Source: an uncultured Chitinophagaceae bacterium (lineage in GTDB: Bacteria; Bacteroidota; Bacteroidia; Chitinophagales; Chitinophagaceae). Taken from it: 6,382 bases of DNA. The DNA is taken from the NCBI GenBank assembly GCA_946885335.1, contig CAMPGG010000207.1:1-6382 (forward strand). Reading direction: 5' to 3'. The notes under the pieces were generated by a model. That model saw nothing but the letters and a program-made list of their open reading frames with translations, searched no databases and was not told the DNA's origin. This document shows positions 1 through 6,092 of this stretch, one piece after another (positions within the stretch are counted from its first letter, which is position 1; each line of letters starts with the position of its first letter). Made by a program: the position numbers and the translations under genes.

Positions 1-1211
1 CCTTGTGGAATAATATAAGCAGCAGGTTTTTCTATAAATTCTTTAGGCTCATACACATTGTAAAATGGGATCGTAGCATCATAAGGTTTTGTTCTGTCAT
101 AATACAATCTTGGAAGACCAGAAACATTACTGGGTTTTCTTCCACTGGTATAACCTTTATATAACCTGTTATCCCATTTTGTTTTGTCTAATGACCAGTT
201 CAAAGGAAATTGATTTTTTGTGATATCAGCGTTAGCCTGGGCATCTCTCAGTGTTTTAATCTTTAGGCTGTTTTTACTGGTAAAATCAATAAAACTTTCC
301 ATCAAAGCATATGTTGATTTAACCCTGTCCGCATAAGGTTTTAACATGTGTGTTTCTGGTACAAAAGCAAACGTGTGAAACAGTGATGCATAACCGCTGC
401 TGTAACGCGGACTATCCCAAAATTCCGGCCAGCCATTCTGCGGTGTATCCCCAAAAGAATTTACATAGGGAATCAGGTCATAACCTTTTTGTTTCATCAG
501 TGCATAGATCCCCGGTTCAAATTCTTTATTCATGAATTCGCCCATCGGCCCACCCAGTTTACTATGTTGAGAAGCAATGAGAGTCATGACATGCTGGTAA
601 TCGGCACCATTGCTTACATGATTATCTACCAGTACATCCGGCTTTACCAGGTGAAAGATCTCTGTAAATGATTGTGCATTCTTAGAATCGTTTTTAATGA
701 AATCCCTGTTCAGGTCAAAATTTCTGGCATTTCCCCGGAACCCAAATGCAACCGGCCCATTCTGATCAACCCGGTAATTCTCGCTTCGGTTTAATGCACC
801 ACCAATATTATAAACAGGAATCATTGCCAAAACAATATTATCAGGCAGTTTTATTTTATTGGATACTATATCTCTGGCCAGGAGCATGCTGGCATCAATG
901 CCATCTGGCTCACCAGGATGAATTCCATTGATGACGAGGATGACACTTTTTTTATTCTTCCGGATATTGTCAAAATTAGAATCGCCATTTTGCGCAATGA
1001 CAACCAGGTGTAATGGAAAACCGGCATCCGTCATGCCCATGGTAAGCATTTTCACTTTGCCCGACTGCTGATCCAATTTTTGCCACCAGCTAATCACCTC
1101 AGCATAAGTGGGTGTTTCTTTTCCGTTGGATTGCTCAAATTTTGTTTGAATGGATTGACCGAAAATGGCCACTGATAAAACCAGGCAAAAACCTGTTAAA
1201 AATATTCTCAT
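1..1211 (-). CDS. Secreted M14-family zinc carboxypeptidase, C-terminus beyond the window
   Basis: This is an open frame of 403 complete codons starting at the ATG at 1211-1209 and running off the left edge without a stop. The N-terminus (MRIFLTGFCLVLSVAIFGQS) looks like a signal peptide with cleavage near residues 18-19, so the product is probably exported to the periplasm or cell surface. The M14 zinc-site logic is visible: H98 and E101 in NGIHPGEPDG form the HxxE pair, H198 in DNHVSNGADYQ is the probable third zinc ligand, N168-R169 in NFDLNRDF match the Asn-Arg that binds the substrate carboxylate, and E286 in FVPETHMLKPY is the probable general base. The family removes C-terminal residues from peptides or cell-wall peptides; the substrate here cannot be told. 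The visible part contains the whole catalytic core, so what is missing is probably a C-terminal accessory region. It lies downstream of rpsT on the same strand but is separated from it by a terminator. I see no convincing promoter in 1212-1280. Confidence 0.88.
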   Translation of the reverse strand, partial: MRIFLTGFCLVLSVAIFGQSIQTKFEQSNGKETPTYAEVISWWQKLDQQSGKVKMLTMGMTDAGFPLHLVVIAQNGDSNFDNIRKNKKSVILVINGIHPGEPDGIDASMLLARDIVSNKIKLPDNIVLAMIPVYNIGGALNRSENYRVDQNGPVAFGFRGNARNFDLNRDFIKNDSKNAQSFTEIFHLVKPDVLVDNHVSNGADYQHVMTLIASQHSKLGGPMGEFMNKEFEPGIYALMKQKGYDLIPYVNSFGDTPQNGWPEFWDSPRYSSGYASLFHTFAFVPETHMLKPYADRVKSTYALMESFIDFTSKNSLKIKTLRDAQANADITKNQFPLNWSLDKTKWDNRLYKGYTSGRKPSNVSGLPRLYYDRTKPYDATIPFYNVYEPKEFIEKPAAYIIPQ

Positions 1212-1280
1212 GCAGCTAAGTTAAAAATTGAAGTGGATCAACCAAATTGGAATTAAAATTTCAATGCATTCAGGGTAGTT

Positions 1281-1314
1281 AAAACAAAAAAGGCGATCAC
1301 AGGGGATCGCCTTT
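1281..1314 (-). terminator. Intrinsic terminator of rpsT
   Basis: A perfect 10-bp stem (AAAGGCGATC at 1289-1298 pairing with GATCGCCTTT at 1305-1314) closes a 6-nt loop. Read on the minus strand, the stem is followed by a T-rich tract (TTTGTTTT, 1288-1281). It sits 19 bp after the rpsT stop, so it should end the rpsT transcript before the peptidase gene. On the plus strand the hairpin is not followed by a T-run, so it acts in one direction. Confidence 0.88.
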
Positions 1315-1333
1315 AAGAAAAATTCGTTTTATC

Positions 1334-1588
1334 TTATGCCAGTGTATTCACTTTGCGGGCCAGTTTCCTTTTCAGGTTATTGGCTTTATTTTTATGAATA
1401 ACACCTTTTTTTGCAAGTTTATCAACCATAGAGGCCACTTCAGGCAATTTTTCAGTTGCTTCACCTTTATCGGTTAATGCCCTTAAATCACGGAGCGCAT
1501 TACGGGTTGTTTTTCCGTAATAACGGTTTCTGTCGCGGCGTTTCAGCGCCTGGCGCATGTCTTTCTTTGTTGCCTTATGATTAGCCAT
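1334..1588 (-). CDS. rpsT: 30S ribosomal protein S20
   Basis: This 84-residue, very basic protein is a primary 16S rRNA-binding protein of the small subunit body. It starts with the family hallmark [13 protein letters not shown] and has the C-terminal signature [18 protein letters not shown] (about residues 60-77), which in S20 proteins reads KGxIHKNKAxRxKSRL. The length is close to that of E. coli S20 (87 residues). The ATG at 1588-1586 is chosen because it yields the canonical MANHK start. The gene is monocistronic: its own promoter lies at 1609-1640 and a terminator follows at once. The leader has no Shine-Dalgarno sequence, as is usual in Bacteroidota. A four-codon out-of-frame mini-ORF (ATG AAT GGC TAA, 1592-1581) overlaps the start. 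Confidence 0.97.
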   Translation of the reverse strand: MANHKATKKDMRQALKRRDRNRYYGKTTRNALRDLRALTDKGEATEKLPEVASMVDKLAKKGVIHKNKANNLKRKLARKVNTLA

Positions 1589-1608
1589 TCATCAAAAATT
1601 TTGGACGG

Positions 1609-1640
1609 CAAAGGTAAGGTTCTAATGCTTAACAATCAAA
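1609..1640 (-). promoter_or_regulatory. Bacteroidota-type promoter of rpsT
   Basis: On the minus strand an exact -7 box TACCTTTG (1616-1609; consensus TAnnTTTG) is preceded, 20 nt upstream, by a -33 element TTTG (1640-1637). This matches the primary sigma-factor promoter layout known from Bacteroides. The transcript would begin near 1603-1605, giving a leader of roughly 15-17 nt. The DNA just upstream (1641-1670) is almost pure A/T with A- and T-runs, resembling an UP-like element and fitting a strongly expressed ribosomal protein gene. Confidence 0.75.
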
Positions 1641-1739
1641 TTTTAAAAGATTATTTTTTGCTTTTTAAAAATGGCTTAAATGACTGCCTTATATGATTTC
1701 AACCCAAAATAATTATGCGAGGCGTTAAAATATGCAACA

Positions 1740-1767
1740 TCCGTTTAAAAACCTCATTTTAAACGGA
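1740..1767. promoter_or_regulatory. 11-bp perfect inverted repeat upstream of sucA, candidate operator
   Basis: The arms TCCGTTTAAAA (1740-1750) and TTTTAAACGGA (1757-1767) are perfectly complementary and separated by ACCTCA. A related half-site, CGTTAAAA, lies at 1723-1730. The repeat is 18 bp before the weak sucA -7 box and covers the place where the -33 element should be, the position expected for a dimeric regulator. Neither strand has a following T-run, so it is not an ordinary terminator. The regulator is unknown, and the role as operator is inference. Confidence 0.5.
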
Positions 1768-1784
1768 ATCAAGTTTAATTTCAC

Positions 1785-1792
1785 GATATTTG
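1785..1792 (+). promoter_or_regulatory. Weak -7 promoter box of sucA
   Basis: GATATTTG matches TAnnTTTG at five of the six defined positions (G in place of the first T). It would start a transcript near 1797, about 35 nt before the ATG at 1832. No good TTTG is found 19-21 nt upstream; that space is taken by the inverted repeat at 1740-1767, which would fit a promoter helped or blocked by a regulator. It is the only reasonable box in the spacer on this strand. Confidence 0.4.
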
Positions 1793-1831
1793 CTACCTCA
1801 AAAAAAACACACATATAAACCCCTCCTTTTC

Positions 1832-4576
1832 ATGAAGGATTTTTCCTATATCACTAATTCATCCCCTGCATTCATTGAAAGCTTATATAACGATTTTGTT
1901 AAGGACCCTTCCAGTGTAGATGCCGAATTCCGGAAATTTTTTGAAGGTTTTGATTTTGCCCTCGCTCAAGGTACTAATGGAAAAGCTACTGCAGCCCCGA
2001 TTAGTGCTGATAAAGGGGTTCCTTCCAGTCATTTGACTAAGGAACTTGGTGTTTACCAGATGATCATCCGGTATCGCAAAAAAGGTCATTTAATGGCCAA
2101 AACAAATCCAATTCGGGAAAGAAAGAACCGCGGTGCCAATCTTGACCTTGAAAATTTTGGATTATCCGAGGCCGATATGGATACCGAATTTGAAGCAGGC
2201 AAAGTGGCAGGCTTAGGCAAAGTTCCACTCCGTAAAATTCTTGATCATTTAAAAAGATTATACACCGGGCATGTGGGCCTGGAATATTTATATATCACCG
2301 ATCAAAAAAAACAGGATTGGTTGCAAAATGAGATCTGGCATATTCACGATCCGCTTCCACTGGACCAGAAAAAGCGCATCCTGGATAAATTAAACCAGGG
2401 AGTGATTTTCGAAAAATTTCTGCATACAAAATACATCGGCCAAAAAAGATTTTCTTTAGAAGGTGGTGAAACAACCATTGCCGCATTAGATGCTATCATC
2501 AACCTGGCTGCGGATGATGGTGTCCAGGAAGTGGTGATCGGTATGGCACATCGTGGCAGGTTGAATGTGCTCGCCAATGTGTTGGGTAAAACGTATGAAC
2601 AGATCTTCAGCGAATTTGAAGGCACTTCCATTCCTGACCAGACAATGGGAAGCGGGGATGTAAAATACCACCTTGGTTTTGGTAGTGATATTACAACCAT
2701 CAATGATAAAAAAATTCACCTGAAGTTAAGTCCGAATCCTTCCCATCTTGAAGCGGTTGATCCTCTCGTGGTTGGTTTCGCCCGGGCGAAGGCAGATGTC
2801 ATGTATGATTCTGATTATGATAAGATTTTACCTATTCTTATTCATGGTGATGCATCAGTTGCCGGCCAGGGTGTTGTTTACGAAGTTTTACAAATGAGTG
2901 GGTTGAAAGGATATTATACCGGTGGTACCATTCATTTTATCATTAATAACCAGATTGGTTTTACAACTGATTTTGATGATGCAAGAACGGCGGATTATTC
3001 AACATCCGTGGCGGCCATGGTACAAGCACCCGTTTTTCATGTTAATGGAGATGATCCGGAAGCCGTAGTGAAATGCGCCGAAATAGCCATGCGCTACCGC
3101 CAGGAATTTAATGCTGATATTTTTATTGATATGGTTTGTTATCGCCGTCATGGTCATAATGAAGGCGATGATCCCAAATTTACCCAACCGCATTTATATT
3201 CACTGATCGATAAACATCCAAACCCAAGAGAGGTTTACGTAAATTATTTGTTGAACCATGGGGAAGATGATGCAAGGCAGATGGCCAAAGAAATGGAAAG
3301 TAAATTCTGGAGCGACCTGCAGGAAAGATTAGATGAAGTAAAGCAAAACCCGTTACCTTATAAGTACCAGCAACCGGAACTGGTTTGGCGTAGTTTAAGA
3401 AAAGCAACCCCTGAAGATTTTGATCAGTCACCGATTACGGCAATCAGTGAAGCCGATTTTAAATTATTGTTTGATAAATTAATGCAATGGCCTGATGACT
3501 TTAAACCTTTGCGAAAAGTTGAAAAGATCATCCAGGATAAAAAGAAATTATTTGAATCGGAGAATAAAGTGGATTGGGCTACCGGTGAATTACTTGCATA
3601 TGGCAGCTTGTTACTGGAAGGCAAAGATGTGAGAATGAGTGGGCAGGATGTAAAAAGGGGAACTTTTTCTCATAGGCATGCTACCATATATGATGAATCC
3701 GGCAAGGAGTATAACAGGCTGAATCATTTTAAAGAAGGTCAGTCTGAATTCAGGATTTATAATTCATTGCTTAGTGAATTTGGCGTACTCGGATTTGAAT
3801 ATGGTTATGCCATGGCGCATCCCAATGCGCTTGTAATCTGGGAAGCCCAGTTTGGTGATTTTGCAAACGGGGCACAAACAATAACAGATCAATTCATTTC
3901 AACTGCCGAACAAAAATGGCAAAGAATGAATGGAGTAACCATGTTATTGCCTCATGGTTATGAAGGACAGGGACCAGAACATTCCAGTGCAAGAATGGAA
4001 CGTTTCCTGCAAATGTGCGCCGAACTGAATATGGTTATTGTAAACGTAACTACCGCAGCTAACTTTTTCCATGTACTGCGCCGGCAGTTGGCATGGCCAT
4101 TCAGAAAACCTTTAATTGTATTTTCTCCAAAAGCTATCTTAAGATCACCTGGCACTTACTCGCATATGAATGAATTTACCAGCGGTGGTTTTAAAGAAGT
4201 ATTGGATGATCCATTTATTGAAGATGCTGATGGGGTAAAGAAAGTTTTATTCTGCAGCGGTAAAATATATTATGACCTGGCAGAAAGGCAAATCAAAGAA
4301 GATCGAAAAGATATTGCCATCATTCGTATGGAACAGATCTATCCTTTACCGGATAATCAACTGGATGAATTATACAATAAATATAATAAAGCAACCTGGT
4401 TCTGGGTTCAGGAAGAACCTTTAAACATGGGCGCAGCATGGTTTCTGCAAATGAATTTAAAGAATATCAATTATGGCGTTATCAGCCGTCAGCCAAGTGC
4501 GGCTACTGCTACGGGTTATGCCAAGGTTCATATGCAGGAACAATCGGAGATTATTGAAACAGCATTTAGTATATGA
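1832..4576 (+). CDS. sucA: 2-oxoglutarate dehydrogenase E1 component
   Basis: This 914-residue ThDP enzyme (E. coli 933) oxidatively decarboxylates 2-oxoglutarate in the TCA cycle and succinylates the lipoyl group of E2; it is cytoplasmic. Domains in order: an E2-binding-type N-terminal helix (about 14-40, FIESLYNDF...EFRKFFEGF); the ThDP/Mg2+ half with GMAHRGRLNVL (H240) and DVKYHLGF (H280), which by motif match E. coli H260 and H298, then NPSHLEAVDP, HGDASVAGQG (D340), NNQIGFTT (N372-N373), HVNGDDPEA and YRRHGHNEGDDP; the transketolase-like pyrimidine half (about 580-770) with SHRHATIYDE, WEAQFGDFANGAQ and LPHGYEGQGPEHSSAR; and a C-terminal domain ending in TATGYAKVH. All key residues seem intact. 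The ATG at 1832 is chosen over the in-frame TTG at 1790: the protein then begins MKDFSYITNSSPAFIE, whereas the TTG lies inside the probable promoter box. E2 follows after 174 bp; E3 is elsewhere. Identity is very secure. Confidence 0.97.
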   Translation: MKDFSYITNSSPAFIESLYNDFVKDPSSVDAEFRKFFEGFDFALAQGTNGKATAAPISADKGVPSSHLTKELGVYQMIIRYRKKGHLMAKTNPIRERKNRGANLDLENFGLSEADMDTEFEAGKVAGLGKVPLRKILDHLKRLYTGHVGLEYLYITDQKKQDWLQNEIWHIHDPLPLDQKKRILDKLNQGVIFEKFLHTKYIGQKRFSLEGGETTIAALDAIINLAADDGVQEVVIGMAHRGRLNVLANVLGKTYEQIFSEFEGTSIPDQTMGSGDVKYHLGFGSDITTINDKKIHLKLSPNPSHLEAVDPLVVGFARAKADVMYDSDYDKILPILIHGDASVAGQGVVYEVLQMSGLKGYYTGGTIHFIINNQIGFTTDFDDARTADYSTSVAAMVQAPVFHVNGDDPEAVVKCAEIAMRYRQEFNADIFIDMVCYRRHGHNEGDDPKFTQPHLYSLIDKHPNPREVYVNYLLNHGEDDARQMAKEMESKFWSDLQERLDEVKQNPLPYKYQQPELVWRSLRKATPEDFDQSPITAISEADFKLLFDKLMQWPDDFKPLRKVEKIIQDKKKLFESENKVDWATGELLAYGSLLLEGKDVRMSGQDVKRGTFSHRHATIYDESGKEYNRLNHFKEGQSEFRIYNSLLSEFGVLGFEYGYAMAHPNALVIWEAQFGDFANGAQTITDQFISTAEQKWQRMNGVTMLLPHGYEGQGPEHSSARMERFLQMCAELNMVIVNVTTAANFFHVLRRQLAWPFRKPLIVFSPKAILRSPGTYSHMNEFTSGGFKEVLDDPFIEDADGVKKVLFCSGKIYYDLAERQIKEDRKDIAIIRMEQIYPLPDNQLDELYNKYNKATWFWVQEEPLNMGAAWFLQMNLKNINYGVISRQPSAATATGYAKVHMQEQSEIIETAFSI

Positions 4577-4580
4577 GTTA

Positions 4581-4612
4581 GTTGAGTGGTTGAGGAGTTG
4601 ATAAGTTGAATG
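4581..4612. repeat. Four degenerate 8-bp tandem repeats (GTTGANNN)
   Basis: Four consecutive units, GTTGAGTG, GTTGAGGA, GTTGATAA and GTTGAATG, share the first five bases with an exact 8-bp period. The block begins four bases after the sucA stop codon and is the first of four repeat blocks in the sucA-sucB spacer. No coding or hairpin potential is seen. Confidence 0.8.
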
Positions 4613-4630
4613 ATCCTTCGCGGTCTTGAT

Positions 4631-4660
4631 GGAATTTGGAATCAGGAATTTGGAATTAGG
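4631..4660. repeat. Two 14-bp tandem repeats (GGAATTTGGAATYA)
   Basis: GGAATTTGGAATCA (4631-4644) is followed directly by GGAATTTGGAATTA (4645-4658) and a further GG. The two units differ at one base. Within each unit GGAATTT is itself half repeated by GGAAT. Second block of the sucA-sucB spacer. Confidence 0.85.
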
Positions 4661-4686
4661 CAGAATGTAGGAAGTATAAAAACATG

Positions 4687-4715
4687 CTAAACACTAAACA
4701 TCTAAACCCTAAACT
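4687..4715. repeat. Four CTAAAC tandem repeats (7-8 bp period)
   Basis: CTAAAC occurs four times in a row with spacings of 7, 8 and 7 bp (starts at 4687, 4694, 4702 and 4709); the base after the core varies. Third block of the sucA-sucB spacer. Function unknown. Confidence 0.8.
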
Positions 4716-4716
4716 C

Positions 4717-4748
4717 TTTTAAATTTTTACTTTTAAATTTTAAATTTT
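4717..4748. repeat. A/T-only repeats of TTTTAAATTT, leader of sucB
   Basis: TTTTAAATTT occurs at 4717-4726 and 4731-4740, and the second copy runs into another TAAATTTT. The tract ends two bases before the sucB ATG. There is no Shine-Dalgarno sequence, so this unstructured A/U-rich leader probably provides ribosome access, as is common in Bacteroidota. It could equally be just the last of the simple repeats in this spacer. Confidence 0.65.
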
Positions 4749-4750
4749 CA

Positions 4751-5983
4751 ATGATTGATATTAAAGTGCCAACAGTAGGGGAATCTATCAGTGAAGTTAC
4801 ACTGGTTAAATGGTTAAAGAAGGATGGAGAATACGTGGAGCGGGATGAAATGATTGCGGAATTGGAAAGTGAAAAAGCCACTTTTGAAGTAAATGCCGAA
4901 CAAGCAGGTATATTAAAAACCGTTGGTAAGGAAGGTGATACTTTGAACATTGGTGATGTAGTGGCACAAATTGATGAAACAGCTGCAAAGCCTGCAGGCA
5001 CTGAACAAAAACAAGATGTAAAGGAAGAAAAACCTGCGAAAAAAGAACCGGAAGCCAAACAGGAAAAAGAAAAACCTGAACCAGCAAAAGCATCTGCTGA
5101 TGTTAAAGCATCTCCTGTTGCATCGGCCATTATTGCGGATAAAAAAGTTGATCTGAAAGATATTCAACCAACAGGTTCAAACAAACGAATTTTAAAGAAC
5201 GATGTATTAGAGGCTTTGAATAATCCCGGGCGCAAACCCGGTGCTGCATTATTCAGCAGGGAAGAGAAGCGGGAGAAAATGAGTAACCTGCGTAAAACCA
5301 TTTCCCGCAGGTTGGTTGAAGCAAAGAATACAACAGCCATGCTCACTACTTTTAATGAAGTTGACATGAGCAGCATAATGGCAATTCGCACTAAGTATAA
5401 AGACAAGTTTAAAGAAAAGCATGGAGTGGGTTTAGGGTTTATGAGCTTTTTTACAAAGGCTGCATGTTATGCTTTGCAGGAATGGCCTTCCGTAAATTCA
5501 TATATTGATGGAGATGAGATCATCATGCATGATTATTGTGATATTTCTATTGCCGTATCGGCACCAAAAGGTTTAGTGGTTCCTGTTATACGCAATGCTG
5601 AAAGTTTAAGCATGGCTGAAATTGAAATGAAAGTAATTGAACTGGCAACTAAGGCAAGGGATAATAAACTTTCGATGGAAGAAATGCAGGGTGGAACATT
5701 TACACTGACCAATGGAGGGGTATTCGGTTCGATGATGTCTACGCCTATCATTAACATTCCGCAATCTGCTATTTTAGGGATGCATAAAATTGAAGAAAGA
5801 CCGGTGGTTATTGACGGGCAGATCGTTGCCAGGCCAATGATGTATTTGGCACTGAGTTATGATCATCGAGTTATTGATGGAAGAGAATCAGTTAGCTTTT
5901 TAGTGAGGATAAAAGAATTATTGGAGAATCCGCAAATGATGCTTTTTGGAAAAGATCCTGTAAAAGCATTATTGGAGATGTGA
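4751..5983 (+). CDS. sucB: 2-oxoglutarate dehydrogenase E2 component (dihydrolipoyllysine succinyltransferase)
   Basis: This 410-residue protein (also named odhB) forms the core of the 2-oxoglutarate dehydrogenase complex and transfers succinyl from its lipoyl arm to CoA. Domains in order: one lipoyl domain (1-77) with the lipoylated lysine K42 in [11 protein letters not shown]; a Lys/Glu/Pro/Ala-rich flexible linker (about 78-118); a peripheral-subunit-binding domain (about 119-156, ASPVASAI...KNDVLEAL); and the acyltransferase domain (about 175-410) with the active-site pair H372 and D376 in [12 protein letters not shown]. The stretch [20 protein letters not shown] is typical of E2o and unlike pyruvate dehydrogenase E2. 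The length is close to E. coli SucB (405). In the subunit-binding domain the SPxxR-type arginine is absent (SPVASA) and the usual GG pair of TGxGGR is NK. It follows sucA on the same strand and is probably cotranscribed, although the 174-bp gap allows its own promoter. Alternative acyltransferase identities are unlikely. Confidence 0.96.
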   Translation: MIDIKVPTVGESISEVTLVKWLKKDGEYVERDEMIAELESEKATFEVNAEQAGILKTVGKEGDTLNIGDVVAQIDETAAKPAGTEQKQDVKEEKPAKKEPEAKQEKEKPEPAKASADVKASPVASAIIADKKVDLKDIQPTGSNKRILKNDVLEALNNPGRKPGAALFSREEKREKMSNLRKTISRRLVEAKNTTAMLTTFNEVDMSSIMAIRTKYKDKFKEKHGVGLGFMSFFTKAACYALQEWPSVNSYIDGDEIIMHDYCDISIAVSAPKGLVVPVIRNAESLSMAEIEMKVIELATKARDNKLSMEEMQGGTFTLTNGGVFGSMMSTPIINIPQSAILGMHKIEERPVVIDGQIVARPMMYLALSYDHRVIDGRESVSFLVRIKELLENPQMMLFGKDPVKALLEM

Positions 5984-6001
5984 TAAATTAAAACTTATGA
6001 T

Positions 6002-6035
6002 AAAAAAGCGGCAGAGAGATCAGCCGCTTTTTTTT
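6002..6035 (+). terminator. Intrinsic terminator of the sucA-sucB unit
   Basis: An 11-bp perfect stem (AAAAAAGCGGC at 6002-6012 with GCCGCTTTTTT at 6023-6033) closes a 10-nt loop, and the plus strand continues into an unbroken run of eight T (6028-6035). It begins 18 bp after the sucB stop. The A-run on the left side makes it potentially active on the minus strand as well. Confidence 0.92.
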
Positions 6036-6080
6036 ATCCATATACAATTCTTTCAAACCGGTTCATAATGGATTTCCATT

Positions 6081-6088
6081 TATGTTTG
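6081..6088 (+). promoter_or_regulatory. -7 promoter box of the RNA methyltransferase gene
   Basis: TATGTTTG is an exact match to the Bacteroidota TAnnTTTG box, in the 57-bp gap between the sucB terminator and the next start codon. The -33 position has no clear TTTG (the nearest candidate is GTTC at 6061-6064). The start site expected from the box falls at or within a few bases of the ATG at 6093, which would make the mRNA nearly or fully leaderless. Confidence 0.5.
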
Positions 6089-6092
6089 TGTC

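Noticed and set aside
350..931. Three plus-strand open frames of about 60 codons within 350-931
   Set aside because: They lie antisense inside the M14 peptidase gene, have no recognisable family features and are of the length expected by chance.
1212..1280. Search for a separate promoter of the M14 peptidase gene
   Set aside because: The best minus-strand candidate, CCAATTTG, has two mismatches to the box and no -33 partner at the right distance; not strong enough to call.
1740..1767. The inverted repeat read as a transcription terminator
   Set aside because: No T-run follows on either strand, the flanking genes diverge from this region, and no transcript needs to end here.
4631..4660. GGAATTTGG units read as promoter -7 boxes for sucB
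   Set aside because: GGAATTTG has both first positions of TAnnTTTG wrong, and no correctly spaced TTTG lies upstream; the repeat structure explains the sequence better.
4687..4715. Resemblance of CTAAACCCTAAAC to a plant-type telomere repeat
   Set aside because: The unit is degenerate, only four copies long and sits between two bacterial genes; the similarity is superficial.
4702..5130. A 142-codon minus-strand frame overlapping the 5' part of sucB, rich in Ser/Phe/Ala
   Set aside because: It is the complement of the E2 lipoyl domain and Lys/Glu/Pro linker; the composition is explained by the antisense reading of that linker.
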